Below, piece after piece: positions 49,101-61,111 of a stretch of DNA of 64,000 nt. The position numbers were made by a program, and so were the translations under genes. This DNA comes from Vitrella brassicaformis (lineage: Eukaryota > Sar > Vitrellaceae), in contig CDMY01000887.1 of the NCBI GenBank assembly GCA_001179505.1, positions 163,658 to 227,657 of the forward strand, in the 5' to 3' direction. Below the pieces are notes generated by a model. The model made no database searches, was not told the origin of the DNA, and saw nothing but the letters and a program-made list of their open reading frames with translations. The stretch's first letter is position 1, and every line of letters begins with the position of its first letter.

Positions 49101-50317
49101 AGGTGTTCAACGAGGCGCTCCTCAAGAAGGGCGTCAAACGCATGATCGACTTCATCGACGTCTGTAAGTCAATCACCAACACACACGGCACACATGACTG
49201 ACACGTCTTTCATGTGGTATGTGTCAGCTGTGTATGAGTTGCCGTCTCGCGGCGAGAGCGAGCGTTGGGTGACCGTCGAGCCCTTCATGGAGGGGCGCTA
49301 CCAGAAGTACAATAACAATGACGGGTGGGTCAGCTTGTCCGAGCTGACTCAGGGACAGCTGGCGCAGAGCCAGCTGGCGCAGGCCTTCTCCCACTGGACC
49401 TGGCACTTTACGGGGGGCGAGCTAATGGTGAGCATCAAGGGCAAAACGGAGGGAGGGAGGGAGGGAGGCCTGAATGTGTCCCGAATTTTCCTGTGACGTT
49501 TAGGTGGTGGACATTCAGGGCGTCAACAACATCTACATCGACCCACAGATCCATTCAAAGGTCAGGCCAGAGAGCTGGACGCCTCAATGGCACACCTGTC
49601 GCTGTGTGGTGTCTTCAGGACATGAATTGTTATGGCCTCGGCAACCTGGGCGAGGAGGGCATGGGCAAGTTCTTCGCATCCCACACGTGCAACGAGGTCT
49701 GTGTGCGCCTCGGGCTGGACCACCCCAACCCCACGGCGGTTGAGCAGTTTTTGCGCACATTCAAGACTTTTCTTCGTGCCTCTACCGAAGGACCTCAGCC
49801 TCGAGGGGAGCGCCAAGCAGGTCGAGCTGCAGATCTCGTGTGAGCTGTGCGGGTCGATATTCGACGTGAGCATGGCAAATGAGGGAGAGGGGAGGCGAGT
49901 GCGATGCACTCACTGGTCATCCGTGTGTCGGTCTCTGTGTGTGTCGCAGGTCAACGGATCGCGTTACCTGTCGTTCCGAGAGAAGGGCCGTGACGTCTAC
50001 TGCCCCAGGTGCGAGGACCGGCTACGCCAGGAGGTACCCAAGAAGGTCAAGTGCGACCGCTGCCACAAGCCCTTCACGTACCCGGCCTCGTGGTACCTCT
50101 ACAAAGGCATGAAGGAGCCAACCACATGCAGCAGGTGCACCTGCAAGAGGACAGAAGGCCCGGAGATAGGTTGTGGGTATGCCTGTCTGTGCGAATGTGC
50201 GTGTCCGTCTGCAGGGGGTCTGAGCAGAGTGTCGGCGTGTATTTTGGCGAGCAGACCTTCAGGCAGAGGGCTGCAAATTTCATCAGAGCATACTTCAATC
50301 TACTTCCACGTGAGTGA
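46140..50317 (+). CDS. CENP-B-type HTH + VWA + alpha-kinase + zinc-ribbon protein
   Basis: Exons: 46140-46229, 46297-46695, 46763-46828, 46896-46967, 47044-47139, 47199-47417, 47473-47541, 47628-47759, 47826-48109, 48173-48392, 48452-48545, 48604-48698, 48755-48931, 49001-49163, 49228-49427, 49504-49560, 49619-49865, 49950-50134, 50215-50317. Residues about 31-163 resemble a transposase-type DNA-binding pair (GITHGRFKQWY; FSASDSWIKRFKIRY). From about 345 a VWA domain (DCTGSMSGW MIDAS, GYRDFCD, GGGGEPEDV) resembles Dictyostelium VwkA, and the alpha-kinase follows: EGRYQKYNNN, QAFSHWTWHF, VVDIQGVNN, DPQIH, GLGNLGEEGM, CNEVC. A Cys4-type zinc ribbon (CELCG...CPRC...CDRC) closes it. One extra base in 49619-49865 breaks the frame before the zinc part. 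If corrected, about 988 aa. Kinase and VWA are sure; the link to the HTH exons is phase-supported but less sure. Confidence 0.8.
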
Positions 50318-51069
50318 GTGTCGTGTTTCCCGTGGACGTCTTGTGTTGCTGGGCGGAGGGAGCAGTGAGTGACATTGTGTATCTGCCTACGGTGATGCTG
50401 TGTTTGGGGGCAGTAGGCACTTTTTGACCAACTGCCAAGAACTCTCTCTGTGGCCGTCTGATCATGCGACATAGGCATGACGCACATTTGACACGGTAGT
50501 TCCTGTGCATGCAGACTGTATGGCTTTACTTCTCACATCAGAGAGAGATGAAGGAAGATCACCGAGAGAAATCACGAGCGGCCGAAAAATCACGCACGCC
50601 TGTCTATCAACCTTCGCACCAGTCAGAATGCAATTTTGCTGGAGGACCACACACGTGCAAGGAGAGGCATGCAAACCACTCGCAGTTCTTCCACAAGCAC
50701 CCATACACGAAATTACATACGAACGAACAGGGAAACAACACACGCCCATCCATCCATCCATCCATCCGTCCACTCATCCATGTGCGTCGTGCACAAGGAT
50801 GGGTGTGTCGTGTCCTTATGTGAGATTCAGTCAGTGTGTGTGTAGTCCATGTGACACTTCTTCGTATGTATTTGTCAGTGTCAATGCTTGTGTCATTAGG
50901 TTATGGTGTACAACACTTGACAGACAGACAGTCGGTCTTCACTCATATCGACACCGACACCACACACATCCATGGGGGGCATGGATCCGCGCACCCACGA
51001 CACAAATTTGCCACGCCAATGCGAAAGCCCCTCACCCCCCACAGCCTGAGGGCCGACTCAGAAAAAATA
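50318..51069. other. spacer between converging genes
   Basis: 752 bp between the kinase gene stop and the ARMC2 stop. It contains a (CATC)n run near 50745-50783 and GT-rich stretches. No supported gene or RNA was seen. Confidence 0.6.
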
Positions 51070-54000
51070 TCACGAGCCTTCCATCGATTCTTCCTCTTCT
51101 TCCTGCTTTTGCTGTGGCCGAGGCTGGTCATCAGTGTCTCCCTCGTTGCCCTCGTTCTCCTCTTCCTTCAAAAATAGCTCGTGATGTTCCCTTTCAACAT
51201 GCCCAAGCAGCTCACTCTCGGCGCCGAACTTCAGTGCACAGGCAGAGGCCGGGCACGGAAAGGTCGGCACCGGCACAGCCTGGCGCAACTGCTGCACAAG
51301 CGTCAGCAAAGCCTCCACAGGCGCCAAAGCCGTCTCCTTGCTCGCCGCATCCACATTGTCCTTCGACGATGACGTCTTCACCAAGGACTCGGCATCATGA
51401 ACCCATCCGCCATTGTCGTCACCGCCGTCACCGCCCTCTCTCTTATCCCAGTTCCTCAACGTGGTCTCGAGGCAGCTGAGCTGGGCATGCAGGATTTCCA
51501 AGTCGCTGGGATCCCACTGCAGGTGCCGATCGAGGGCGAGGTTGGTGAGGACTTTGCATGCGAGTCCCACGAGCTCTGCGTCTCGTTCCCTGGCGGCGTC
51601 TCGTATGAGCTCGACCAGCCTGGGTATGAGCCCGATGCCGTCGGCGTCGGCACAGTCGGTGGACAGCAGCCGCTGCGAGCAGTCATGGTCAGCTGCTAGG
51701 TTCACCAGCACACCTGATTGATGATCGACCACCACATGGACGTCTGTCTGTCTGTCTCCCATGTGTGTCGTGTGTCGTGTGTGGTGGGTATCGCCGCACC
51801 TGTGATGTAGTAGACCAGGTCTCTGTACGTGTGGTCGAGCAGCAGCACCAGGGCCTCGTCGATGCGAGACTCCTGTAACATCAGTCGCACGTCCTGGTGA
51901 CGCGACAGGTTGCCCAGCGCCCTGGCTGTCTCCATCAAGGCCTCGGGATTGGTCGTGTCCAATAGCAGAGGACGGAAGAGAGTGCACAGCTGCACACACC
52001 CAGACGAAAATGAAATGGCGGTTCTGTGCGAGAGAAGGGAGTACCAGTCGCTTGTTGTTGCTCTCAAACAGGATGTTCGACGGCGAGTCGTAATAGAGAA
52101 GGTTGGTCAGTGCGGCCACGGCATTGAGGATCAGCTCCTCGTGCTGCTGCACCTTCTTGGACCCCATGACCTCTAGAAGGGGCTCGACCAGTGCTGACGT
52201 GGCCGCAGCCATGGTGCCGACAGACGTGTTGATGCACACATTCGCCAGCAGCCTGATGACCTTGACCAACACATCCTCCACCTCCCTGTTGTTTGCAGAA
52301 AGGAGACGCTGTCATCGAAACGGCTGTCTCCTCGTGTGCTTAACTCACTCTCTGTCGGCTCCCCTGAGCTTTTCCTTCCCTTCCGGCCCCTCAATCAGAC
52401 GAATCTTCCGATCCTGCACACATGGTTGGAAGCAGTCTTGCACGACCCGTTTCCAGTGCCTGCGTGTCAGCCTCCCACAGCCACACATGTACCAGCTGCA
52501 GATATCTGTGGAGAAGTGCCCCGAGCAGTGCGGACCCCTGGCAGTCGAACATGAGCTGTATGCGCGCCCGATCGCTCTTGGCCGTCAGGTTGCCCAGCAC
52601 AAAGGACAAGCGAACCACCAGCTGGCCGTGATCCATGTGGCTGCCCAGACACCTTTCACACACAGGACACGGAGACACCGACGAAAAGATGTCGCGGTTA
52701 TTCAGCTGCTCACTCACTTGGCGGTTTGTTTGACGTGTGCGTCGTTCTGCGAGAGGATCTCGCAGCACGTGTTTGTGAGCGAGAGCTTGCTGAGCAGCCT
52801 GGAGATGTTGAGCAGCAGCTCGGGCGAGGTCTGGAACAACGGCATGAGGCCCGTCAGCGCCGCAAGCACGTCGTGCATCACAAACTGACACACACACACA
52901 CGATTTGTGTGTTGTCACTGTGGCAGTTAGTTGCTCACATACCTGTTTGTGGTGCTTTGACGAGACGGCGAGATTCCTCAGCGTGCCAGTAATTTGGATC
53001 AAGAGCTGCGCCTCCCTCGCACTCCCCGCAAAGTGGGTCTTCTTGAGGAGGTCCGCAAAGGTCTTGATGGCTGCATGCCAGAGGGACAACCAAGCAAAGT
53101 GGGGAGATGCATTGCCTCCCTGTGGCAAGAAGTCGTACCTCCCTGCTGCACCATGGCAGCCTGGTTCGCAGCATCGTGTGAGGTGACATTCTTGAGGACA
53201 CCCGCCACAAACACACGCAGCTCGTGATCGCCATCACTTGACAGAGAAGGAGGAGGCAGCATCGTGCCCTCGTCGTTGCCCGCCTGAACAATGTCATCAA
53301 TAGGTGCACAATGGCATGTGACTGCTGTGTGTGGCCTGGTCTACCGACCATGGCGGCAGGAGAATGGCGGGATAGGATGGCCAGCAAAGGAGCAAAGATG
53401 TCCTCGTCACGGAAACGGGCGTCATTCTTGTCGTCTGCAAGACGAGACGTGCCGTTATGCGGCATTGCTCCTCCCTCTTCACTTGTTCCCATCTCTCTCC
53501 CTCTCACCTTTACTGAGCTTCAATAGAACTTTGACTGTGTTGATCAAGCCGGCCTCGAGACCACGACCGCCGATGGCGTCGCGGGCTCTGAATGAGAAGC
53601 CAGATGCAGCAAGCATTGTTTGGCCTCGGTTTGTGGTGGCCCAGGCACTCACTCTTCCATCAGGAGAAGCTCCAAAGCGCAGCGGCACAACCGAAACATG
53701 CCCTGATCGAAGTTTTGCATATGTCCACAGAATCGATCATGGGTACATGTGTGTGTCAGTATGTCGACCTTTTCGTGCTTGAGGTCGAGAAGACCCATGA
53801 CAGCTCTGAGCAGCTGCTCAGCCTGACCGCCGCACCTATGGGGGCTGCCGCACCCTGAGACAGACATGTATGTGTCAAACGTTTCCCCTTTGCTGTCTGT
53901 CTGTCTGTCTGGCTGCCTACCTGCCTGCCTCCTCCGGCCTACCTGATTTGAGGTCTTTCACGAGGTCCCAGAGCCTCTCGCTCATCTCGCCTGTCAGCTC

Positions 54001-55222
54001 CTCACTGCGGGAAGCGTACACAATATAGAGGCGGCATTCTCTTTCACCCCCCGCACTCACCTGCACAGCTGTGGGGGCTCCGACACCACTAGCTGATGCA
54101 GCTTCTCTGACAGAACAACAACACAGTGTGCTTCCCTTCCCAGCATGCTGAAGCTGCCGAGCTCTCTCACCCATGACGACGTCAAACTGCTCGTCCCATT
54201 CGTCCGCCACGACCTGTCTCGAGGACCGAGACTGTCGCCTGCTGTCAGGCCTTGCACCTCTCGGCTCACTCGGGGGCACGGGCGTCACCTGAGGAGGTGA
54301 GCTCGCCTCGCTGGCAGGGGGAGCTGCTGATGACCGCTTGGAGTGTTTCTTTTCTCGCCGCCTTGTGTGGCCCGTGTGTGACTCTGTGGACTCCAGAAAT
54401 CCCTGCGGAAAGGAAAAACCACCATGCTATGATGCACGTGTCATCAAGTCACTGCCCGCAACAGGGAAAGCCTGTCCCACGTGTTCAGTTAGCGAGCCGG
54501 TCCGCGACCGTGGTCTTGGGAGGGGCTCTTCCGTGACAATGCTCTTGGCCATGCTGTCGCGTCTCGGCCCTCCGACCCCGATCCCTCCCACCGAGTGTCT
54601 CCTGTGTGTCTCCGTGATGAACTCGTTCTCGTCGTCGAGTGTAAGGATGTCGACGCCATCACCGGACGACAAAGCGGGAGGAAACTCAGGTACCGCCTAC
54701 ACGACAACAAAAATGGCCGCGGCAACGAACAAGAAAGCCGTGTTCTGTGTCGGCTTGCCTCGGGGATGCTTCCGAGGGTGGTTGCGGACCCCGAGCCCCT
54801 TCTGGATTCGGCGAAAGTCTCCTTGAGCATGTTGAGGTGGTGCAACGAGTAGCTGGAGCTGGGCCGGGGCCCATCCCCCAGCCCCATGTCGAGAGACGGC
54901 TGGAACAGAGACCTGAACGTACCAACCACAGATATACATGCATTTGGACCTTATTCCGGTCTGTGTGTCTCTCTTACCTGTCCACAAGCGGCGTATAGGG
55001 GCGCGAGGGCTGCACAACACAAAAGAACAAAGTGAACAAAGTGACACCCATGAGGGCCAATTGTAAGGGTCATATAAGAGCCTGACTCGCCTTGGCGAGT
55101 GATGCGTACGCCCTGGCCTCCTTGATTGTGTGTGCAATGGTGGAGCGCCGTATCTGCTTTATCATCGGATCATCACTGCCGTCTTCATCAAAGGTGCCGA
55201 AATCCACGGCCGAACTCCTCAT
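51070..55222 (-). CDS. ARMC2: ARMC2, armadillo-repeat axonemal protein
   Basis: Nineteen exons (minus): 55222-55091, 55009-54978, 54912-54759, 54696-54481, 54402-54171, 54106-54061, 54004-53943, 53854-53769, 53702-53653, 53587-53508, 53434-53349, 53283-53139, 53070-52943, 52884-52718, 52652-52493, 52413-52349, 52285-52045, 51989-51800, 51713-51070; all phases agree, 971 aa. A disordered Ser/Arg-rich N-terminal third is followed by armadillo repeats from about residue 340. Signature pieces: VKVLLKLSKDDKNDARFRDE, FVAGVLKNVTSHD, GTLRNLAVSSKHHK, VVRLSFVLGNLTAK, VIRLLANVCIN and GVLVNLAADHDC. In Chlamydomonas and mammals ARMC2 is needed to place a radial spoke on ciliary axonemes. That this organism builds a flagellum is therefore implied. 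The C-terminus adds a C2H2-like finger (CPASAC...HVEREH) and an acidic tail. Introns 55010-55090 and 54697-54758 have GC donors. Confidence 0.85.
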
Positions 55223-55380
55223 CGCAGCCGATTTCAGAGAGGAGACAACGAGAAGAAGATCTCGAGGCTCCTATATCACTGTGGCGTGGGGAGAAGAAAA
55301 GCTGCCGCCAGTTTTGATGCTCGCAGTCTCGCGAGCTTAGCTCACAAACAGGGAGAGGCGGTCAGATACACGCGGCGAGG
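55223..55380. promoter_or_regulatory. shared divergent promoter region, 158 bp
   Basis: Spacer between the ARMC2 ATG (55222, minus) and the asparagine synthetase ATG (55381, plus). No TATA-like box was seen. Confidence 0.5.
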
Positions 55381-56477
55381 ATGTGCGGGATCTTCGCAAT
55401 ATTGATGTCCACCATGGACGAATCGACTCTGCGGGCCAGGGCACTGGAACTCTCCAAGAGGTGAGTGAGGCAAGACCAGATGAAGCACACATTTCCTCCA
55501 CGGACAGAGATCTCACCTGCCTGTGTATCCATCTGCTTTGCTGCGGCAGGATCCGGCACAGAGGGCCTGACTGGTGCAGTCAACGCACAGCAAGCAACAC
55601 ACAGATCAATCAATCACACAGCACCGTCAGTCACACTCCGTGTGTGTGTTGTGCAGGAGTGGGATTCACGTGCAGTCTGGGAAGAACGGGACGCTGAATG
55701 CCATCTGCCACGAGCGGCTGTCCATCGTGGACCCGTTCTCGGGCAAACAGCCGCTCTTCGACGTCACCGGCAAAGGTGAGTGAGGAAGAGTCAGTCACCC
55801 AGATAGATAAGATCAGACATCAATCACCTCACAGCCGTAGACGTCCGTCTGGTCCTGATGCGTGTGCTGCTGTGGGTGTGTGTTGGTCCTGCAGTATGTG
55901 TGTCTGTGAACGGCGAGATCTACAACCACATGGAGCTCAGGAAGGAGCTCGACGAAGAGACCGTCAGCCACTTTCGCACCCAGTCGGATTGCGAGCCCAT
56001 CGCACATCTCTACAAGAGATTCGGGGTACGCTCAGCTCAACACAATCTTCCCGTTGCTGCTGCCCCTCTGCACAACAGAGACTGTGTGTATGGTCTATTG
56101 TGTTGCTGTGCTGCTACTCAGGAGTCGTTCGTGGCCAAGCTGGATGGCATGTTCGCCTTCATTGTGAGCGACGCGGCCACGGGAGAGTTCATGGCGGCGA
56201 GGGACCCGCTGGGCATCTGCCCCCTCTACATCGGCCATGGACCCGACGGATCTGTCATGTTCGGCTCGGAGATGAAAGGTGGGTGGGTCGGTGGACCGAT
56301 GGTCGGTCGGTACGTGACAGACAGCTCTGTACGTGTGGGTGTGGGTGTGCAGTGATGTGGGATGCGTGCAACCATTTCGAGGTCTTCCCCCCCGGGCACA
56401 TCTACTCGTCAAAGCTGGGGGGGTTCAAACGGTGAGCGACCGAGTAAGCACCGACCGTCCCACCCGTGATGGCCTGC

Positions 56478-56512
<35 letters not shown>

Positions 56513-58618
56513 TGTTCCCAGGTGGTACCATCCCTCATGGTTTCCTGAGGACTCGCCCATCCCCACTGCCCCGCTCGACCTCGACAAGCTCAAAGACGCA
56601 CTCGAAAAGGCAGTCGAGAAGAGACTCATGGTGACTTCGCTGCGACAAACAAATGCCCGTGCTGTCTGACCACCTGCCTGCATATGAGTGTGTGTGAGTG
56701 TGTCAGTCTGACGTGCCCTTTGGCGTGCTGCTGTCTGGCGGGCTCGACTCGTCCCTTGTCGCGTCCATCGCCAGCAGGATCCTGGACCGCCAGCGTGCGC
56801 AGCAGGCGAGTTCGAAGGAGTACCAGTCCAAGGCATGGTTCCCAAGACTGCACTCCTTCTCCATCGGCTTGCCGGACTCGCCTGACCTCGCTGCCGCTCA
56901 AAAAGTGGCTGGTGAGTGAATGACGTCAGGTGTCCGTCAGGGGGGCAGGAGTGAGTCGTGTGTGGTGTAGATTTCCTGGGCACTGTTCATCATGGGTTCA
57001 CCTTCGAGCTGCAGGAGGGGCTCGACTCACTCAAGGTGATGCACTTGCCGTGCCAGAATTGAGGCGCAACAAACAGGGCAACTGTCCATCGTGTGTGTGG
57101 TGTGAGTGCAGGACGTGATATATCACCTGGAGACCTATGACGTGACGACCATTCGCGCCTCCACGCCCATGTACTTCCTGGCCAGGAAGATCAAATCAAT
57201 GGGCGTCAAGATGGTCCTCTCAGGTCAGCTCACTGAGCTGACAAACACCCTCGCAATCGCAATCGCACCCACCCACACGCACTCCCATCCCACAGATAGA
57301 TGTGCTTTGTGTGTGCGTCGTGCAGGTGAAGGAGCTGACGAGGTGTTTGGCGGCTACCTCTACTTCCACAAGGCGCCCAACAGAGAGGAGCTGCACCGAG
57401 TGAGTGCATACCCAGATGGATGGTCGGGGGGGGGGGGCCCGGGGGGCACCTGAGAATGTCGATGTGTGGTTACAGGAGACGCAGAGGAAGCTGAAGTTGT
57501 TGCACATGTACGACTTGCTCCGCGCCAACAAGAGCACGCAGGCGTGGGGGCTCGAGGCGAGAGTACCCTTCCTCGACAAGGCGAGCACTCACACACACAC
57601 ATCCACACACACACACACACAGACATTCCTGACTGACAGGTGGGCGCCCCTCTCTCTCTCCCTCTGTTCGTGTGATTATCGACAGGAGTTTCTGGAGGTG
57701 GCGATGCATTTCGATCCGCAGGAGAAAATGTGCGTGCCGGGCAAGCGTATCGAGAAGTGGCCCATCCGCGCCGCATTCGCGGAGGGCAACTACCTCCCAG
57801 ACGACATTCTCTGGAGGCAAAAGGAACAGTTCTCAGGTCGGGATATGCACCAAGCAAATCTATGATAGGTCGACGTGGACTGAGTGCATTGGTCGGCTGT
57901 GTGTGTGTGTCTTATTGGTGTGTAGATGGCGTTGGATACAGCTGGATTGACGGTTTGAAGGACTATGCGGAGAAGCAGATCAGCGACCACCAGTTCCAGG
58001 GGGCCAGGTTCCAGTTCCCGTATAACACACCACAGACAAAGGTACCTAGGTACCTACCTTGCCACGGGCCTGCCTGCACACATGGCTTACACATCGATGG
58101 ATGGATGGATGGATGTGTGTGTGTGTGTGTGTGTGCCCTCAGGAGGCGTATCTGTTTCGGCAGATATTCCACTCCTTCTTCCCGCAGCACAGCGCCACAC
58201 AAACGGTAGGCGGAGGACACGTGGTCTTACACACACGCACAAGAGCCCATCCATCCATCCATCCACCAGGTGCCCGGGGGCCCCTCTATCGCCTGCTCCA
58301 CGCCCGCAGCCATCCTGTGGGACCAGTCTTTCAGGTACGTCATCGGATGCACTGCACTGCACTGCAAGCACCGGCACATCATAGCACACAGGCCATTGGT
58401 CCATGTGTGTCGGTGTGTGTCTGTGTCTGTCTGTGTGTGTGGTCGGCAGTGCCAACGCGGATGCGTCGGGCCGCGCTATGCTGGGTGTGCACCTCCAGTC
58501 CAAGGAATTCGACGACGCCAAGAAGGCGTCGGCCACATCGGCCGCAGCGGACCAGACACAGAAAGGGCAGCCGATGACCAACGGGACCCCAGCTGCTGCT
58601 GCTGCCGTCCACACGTAG
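55381..58618 (+). CDS. ASNS: asparagine synthetase (glutamine-hydrolysing)
   Basis: Exons 55381-55460, 55550-55573, 55657-55775, 55895-56025, 56122-56278, 56353-56431, 56522-56630, 56707-56911, 56971-57035, 57112-57223, 57326-57399, 57476-57580, 57686-57836, 57926-58041, 58143-58205, 58270-58334, 58450-58618; phases agree, 607 aa. It makes Asn from Asp, ATP and the amide of Gln. The N-terminal glutaminase starts MCGIFAIL with Cys2 as nucleophile, then [27 protein letters not shown] and EMK...FPPGH. The synthetase half has the PP-loop SGGLDSS (about 243), [47 protein letters not shown] and [16 protein letters not shown]. It runs about 50 aa past E. coli AsnB, ending in an Ala/Gln/Thr-rich tail. 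The 24-nt second exon rebuilds the conserved GPDW. Intron 57581-57685 uses a GC donor. Probably cytosolic. Confidence 0.96.
57426..57446 (+). repeat. G12-CCC-G6 run inside an asparagine synthetase intron
   Basis: Within intron 57400-57475: twelve G, three C, six G. It is a homopolymer-rich tract able to form G-quadruplex or hairpin structures, and a place where base calling may fail. It does not touch coding sequence. Confidence 0.8.
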
Positions 58619-59343
58619 TGAGTGAATGCCATCGTCGACGGATGGATGGATGGCCCAGGATGGGTGTGTTTTATTTCCTTGTTGGTTCTTCGTGTCACTC
58701 ACGTAATTTCGTGTAGTGGATGGCTGGCTCATGGGAGCAAGGCCGACTTTTTGCCGGCACGGACATATGCCTGTAGGCGGCCTGCGCGCCTCTGCTTGAG
58801 TGTGCGTTGCTTTGTGAGTGAGGGGGATCGTTCCAGCAGAATTGCATTCTGACTGGTGCGATGGTCGACAGACAGACAGACAGACAGACAGGTATGTCTG
58901 CAGGATTTTTCGGCCACTGGTGAACTCGCTTTGACTATGTGAAGATGTGATCGCGAGAGATCTCCAAGGGAAGGCAAAAGAATGGAGAAATGAACCGACC
59001 GAGAATCTCGGCGAGAATTCGGATTCTCGCCGTCTCGAGACGGTTTTTAATTCTCCGCGCCAGCTCTCCTCATTTCTCACTGTCCGGGAAGAGATACGTC
59101 CCCTTGGGAAGAGATACGTCCTTCATTGCAAATGGTACGTTCTTGGGAACCCGGAAAAGGGAGGGGTAGCACAGTTGGGCCTCTTGCTTTCGCTCTCGTC
59201 AGTCTGCCGAGGCTGCTGCAGCACCTGGTCACCGAGGGACGACAAATAGTCGTACAAGTGGCGGAATGTCCGGCGCTCGAGGGGGGCCGAGAATTGGCCG
59301 AGACGGCAGAGAAAAATTGAAACCCCGCAGAGCAGCTGAAAGG
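58619..59343. other. spacer with (GACA)n and a short element repeated at 62964
   Basis: 725 bp between asparagine synthetase and the right coiled-coil gene. (GACA)n at 58867-58891. The phrase 'gaactcgcttt' followed shortly by 'tatgtgaagatg' at 58922-58949 recurs near 62960-63003. A doubled 15-mer 'gggaagagatacgtcc' lies at 59088-59122. An upstream in-frame ATG for the next gene is at 59266. No other gene seen. Confidence 0.55.
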
Positions 59344-61079
59344 ATGAACCTCAACCCCTCTCGTCCCGGCTGCAGCCGAGTCGACGTCCAGGAGCAGGAC
59401 ATCCTAGGCGCAGTCTTTCAAAGGCCGCACAGGCATCCGGGAGAGATCCCGCGCCCACCCTGCGTGTGTTGTTTCCTGCCATTCAGGGGTATATGCTGCG
59501 GCTGCGGCTTCGGCCAAGGCGACGAAGACGAGGAGGAAGAGGCGTCGTTCAGGTGGCACACGAAGCGCCGCCGCCTTATCGAAACCATCTCCAACCGTGA
59601 GATCTACCGCACAGACCACACAACATGCATTGTCGTGCCCTTGAACTGCTCCCTGCCTGGATGTCTGACAGAACACCATGTGATAGCGATGATGGACCGG
59701 ACTCTACGTTGTGTAAGTCGATGAAGAAAAAAGTCAAGATGTGCGCACACGTGTGTGTGTGTGTGAGCAGTACGGTGCCAAGATTGAGAGGCTGCGTAAT
59801 GCGTTGGCCAAGTCAGCCGAGGAGCACAGCACCGCGATGGGCCAGGTGAGCTGGAATGGTGCAGGGAGGGAGGGGTCAGTGAGGGAATGGGCAGTGGGTG
59901 CACTGCACTGCACTGATTGGTCTGGAGAGAGAGAGATGGATGGATGCACTGATTGTCGACGGCATTTCATGCCTGCGTCTGTGTGTGTGTGTTGGCTAAG
60001 GTGCAGTCTACGGTCGAGGAGGTTAGACGGGACAAGGACCGTCAGCTGGAGCAACGCAAATCGGACATCGACCAAGTGGGTGGATCATGAGACGAGCGAG
60101 GCGGGCGCACACACCCATACACTCACAGACATACATCCACACACACACAAATCCCTCTGTCCCTCCCTCCCTCCCTCCCTCCCCCCCTCCCTCTCTCTCT
60201 CTTTGTGTCTGTCGGTCGGTCGGTCGGTCGGTCTGTGTGCGTGTCGTCAGGTTGAAGGTCTCTTGACGACGACCCGTGAGCAGCTTCGACAGGCCGAGGA
60301 CGACAAGAAACGGTCAGTCAGGGAAACGCCAACACACAGACACGCACGCACGCACGCAGCACACCAAGCCACCTGTGTGTGTGTGTGTGTGAGCAGTACT
60401 CTGCTGAGATTGAGAGGCTGCGTAGTGAGTTGAGCAAGTCGACGGAGGAGCACGGTAGCGAAGTCGCCAAGGTGAGTTGGAATGGTGCAGGGAGGGAGGG
60501 AGGGAGGGAGGGAGAAAGGTACATAATGAATGAATGGGCGGTGTTGTGGGTGCACTGATTGATGACGTCTGTGAGTGTCTGTGTCTGTGTGTGTGTTGGT
60601 TCATTCAGCTAAAGTCAAGTCTGGAGCAGTTACGAAGTCTCAAGGACGGCCAGGTGGACAAGCGCCAAGCCCAGATCGACGAGGTGGGTTTATCTGGACA
60701 TATCATGAGACGAGCCAGGCGCATTGCACACACCAACAAACTGACAGACAGACAGACACCCACGTGCTGCGTGTGTGCCTGTATGTACTGTATATGTGTG
60801 TGTGTGAGCAGCTTCAGATCCAGATCGCCATGTGGCGCGAGAAAAGGCGTCGGAAGTGGCACAGGTGAGTGAGTTGTCCTGGTTGGTCAGCGAGGCCATC
60901 ACACACACACACACGCACATCTCTCCCTCCCTCTGTCTTTGTGTCTGTCGGTCGGTCAGGTTGAAGGTGTTCTGCAGACGACCCAGGATCGACTTCGGCA
61001 GGCCGAGGCGACCAACGGAGAGGTCAGAGAAACACCCCCACACAAACACAGACACGTACGCATGCAGCGCACCAAACCA

Positions 61080-61111
<32 letters not shown>

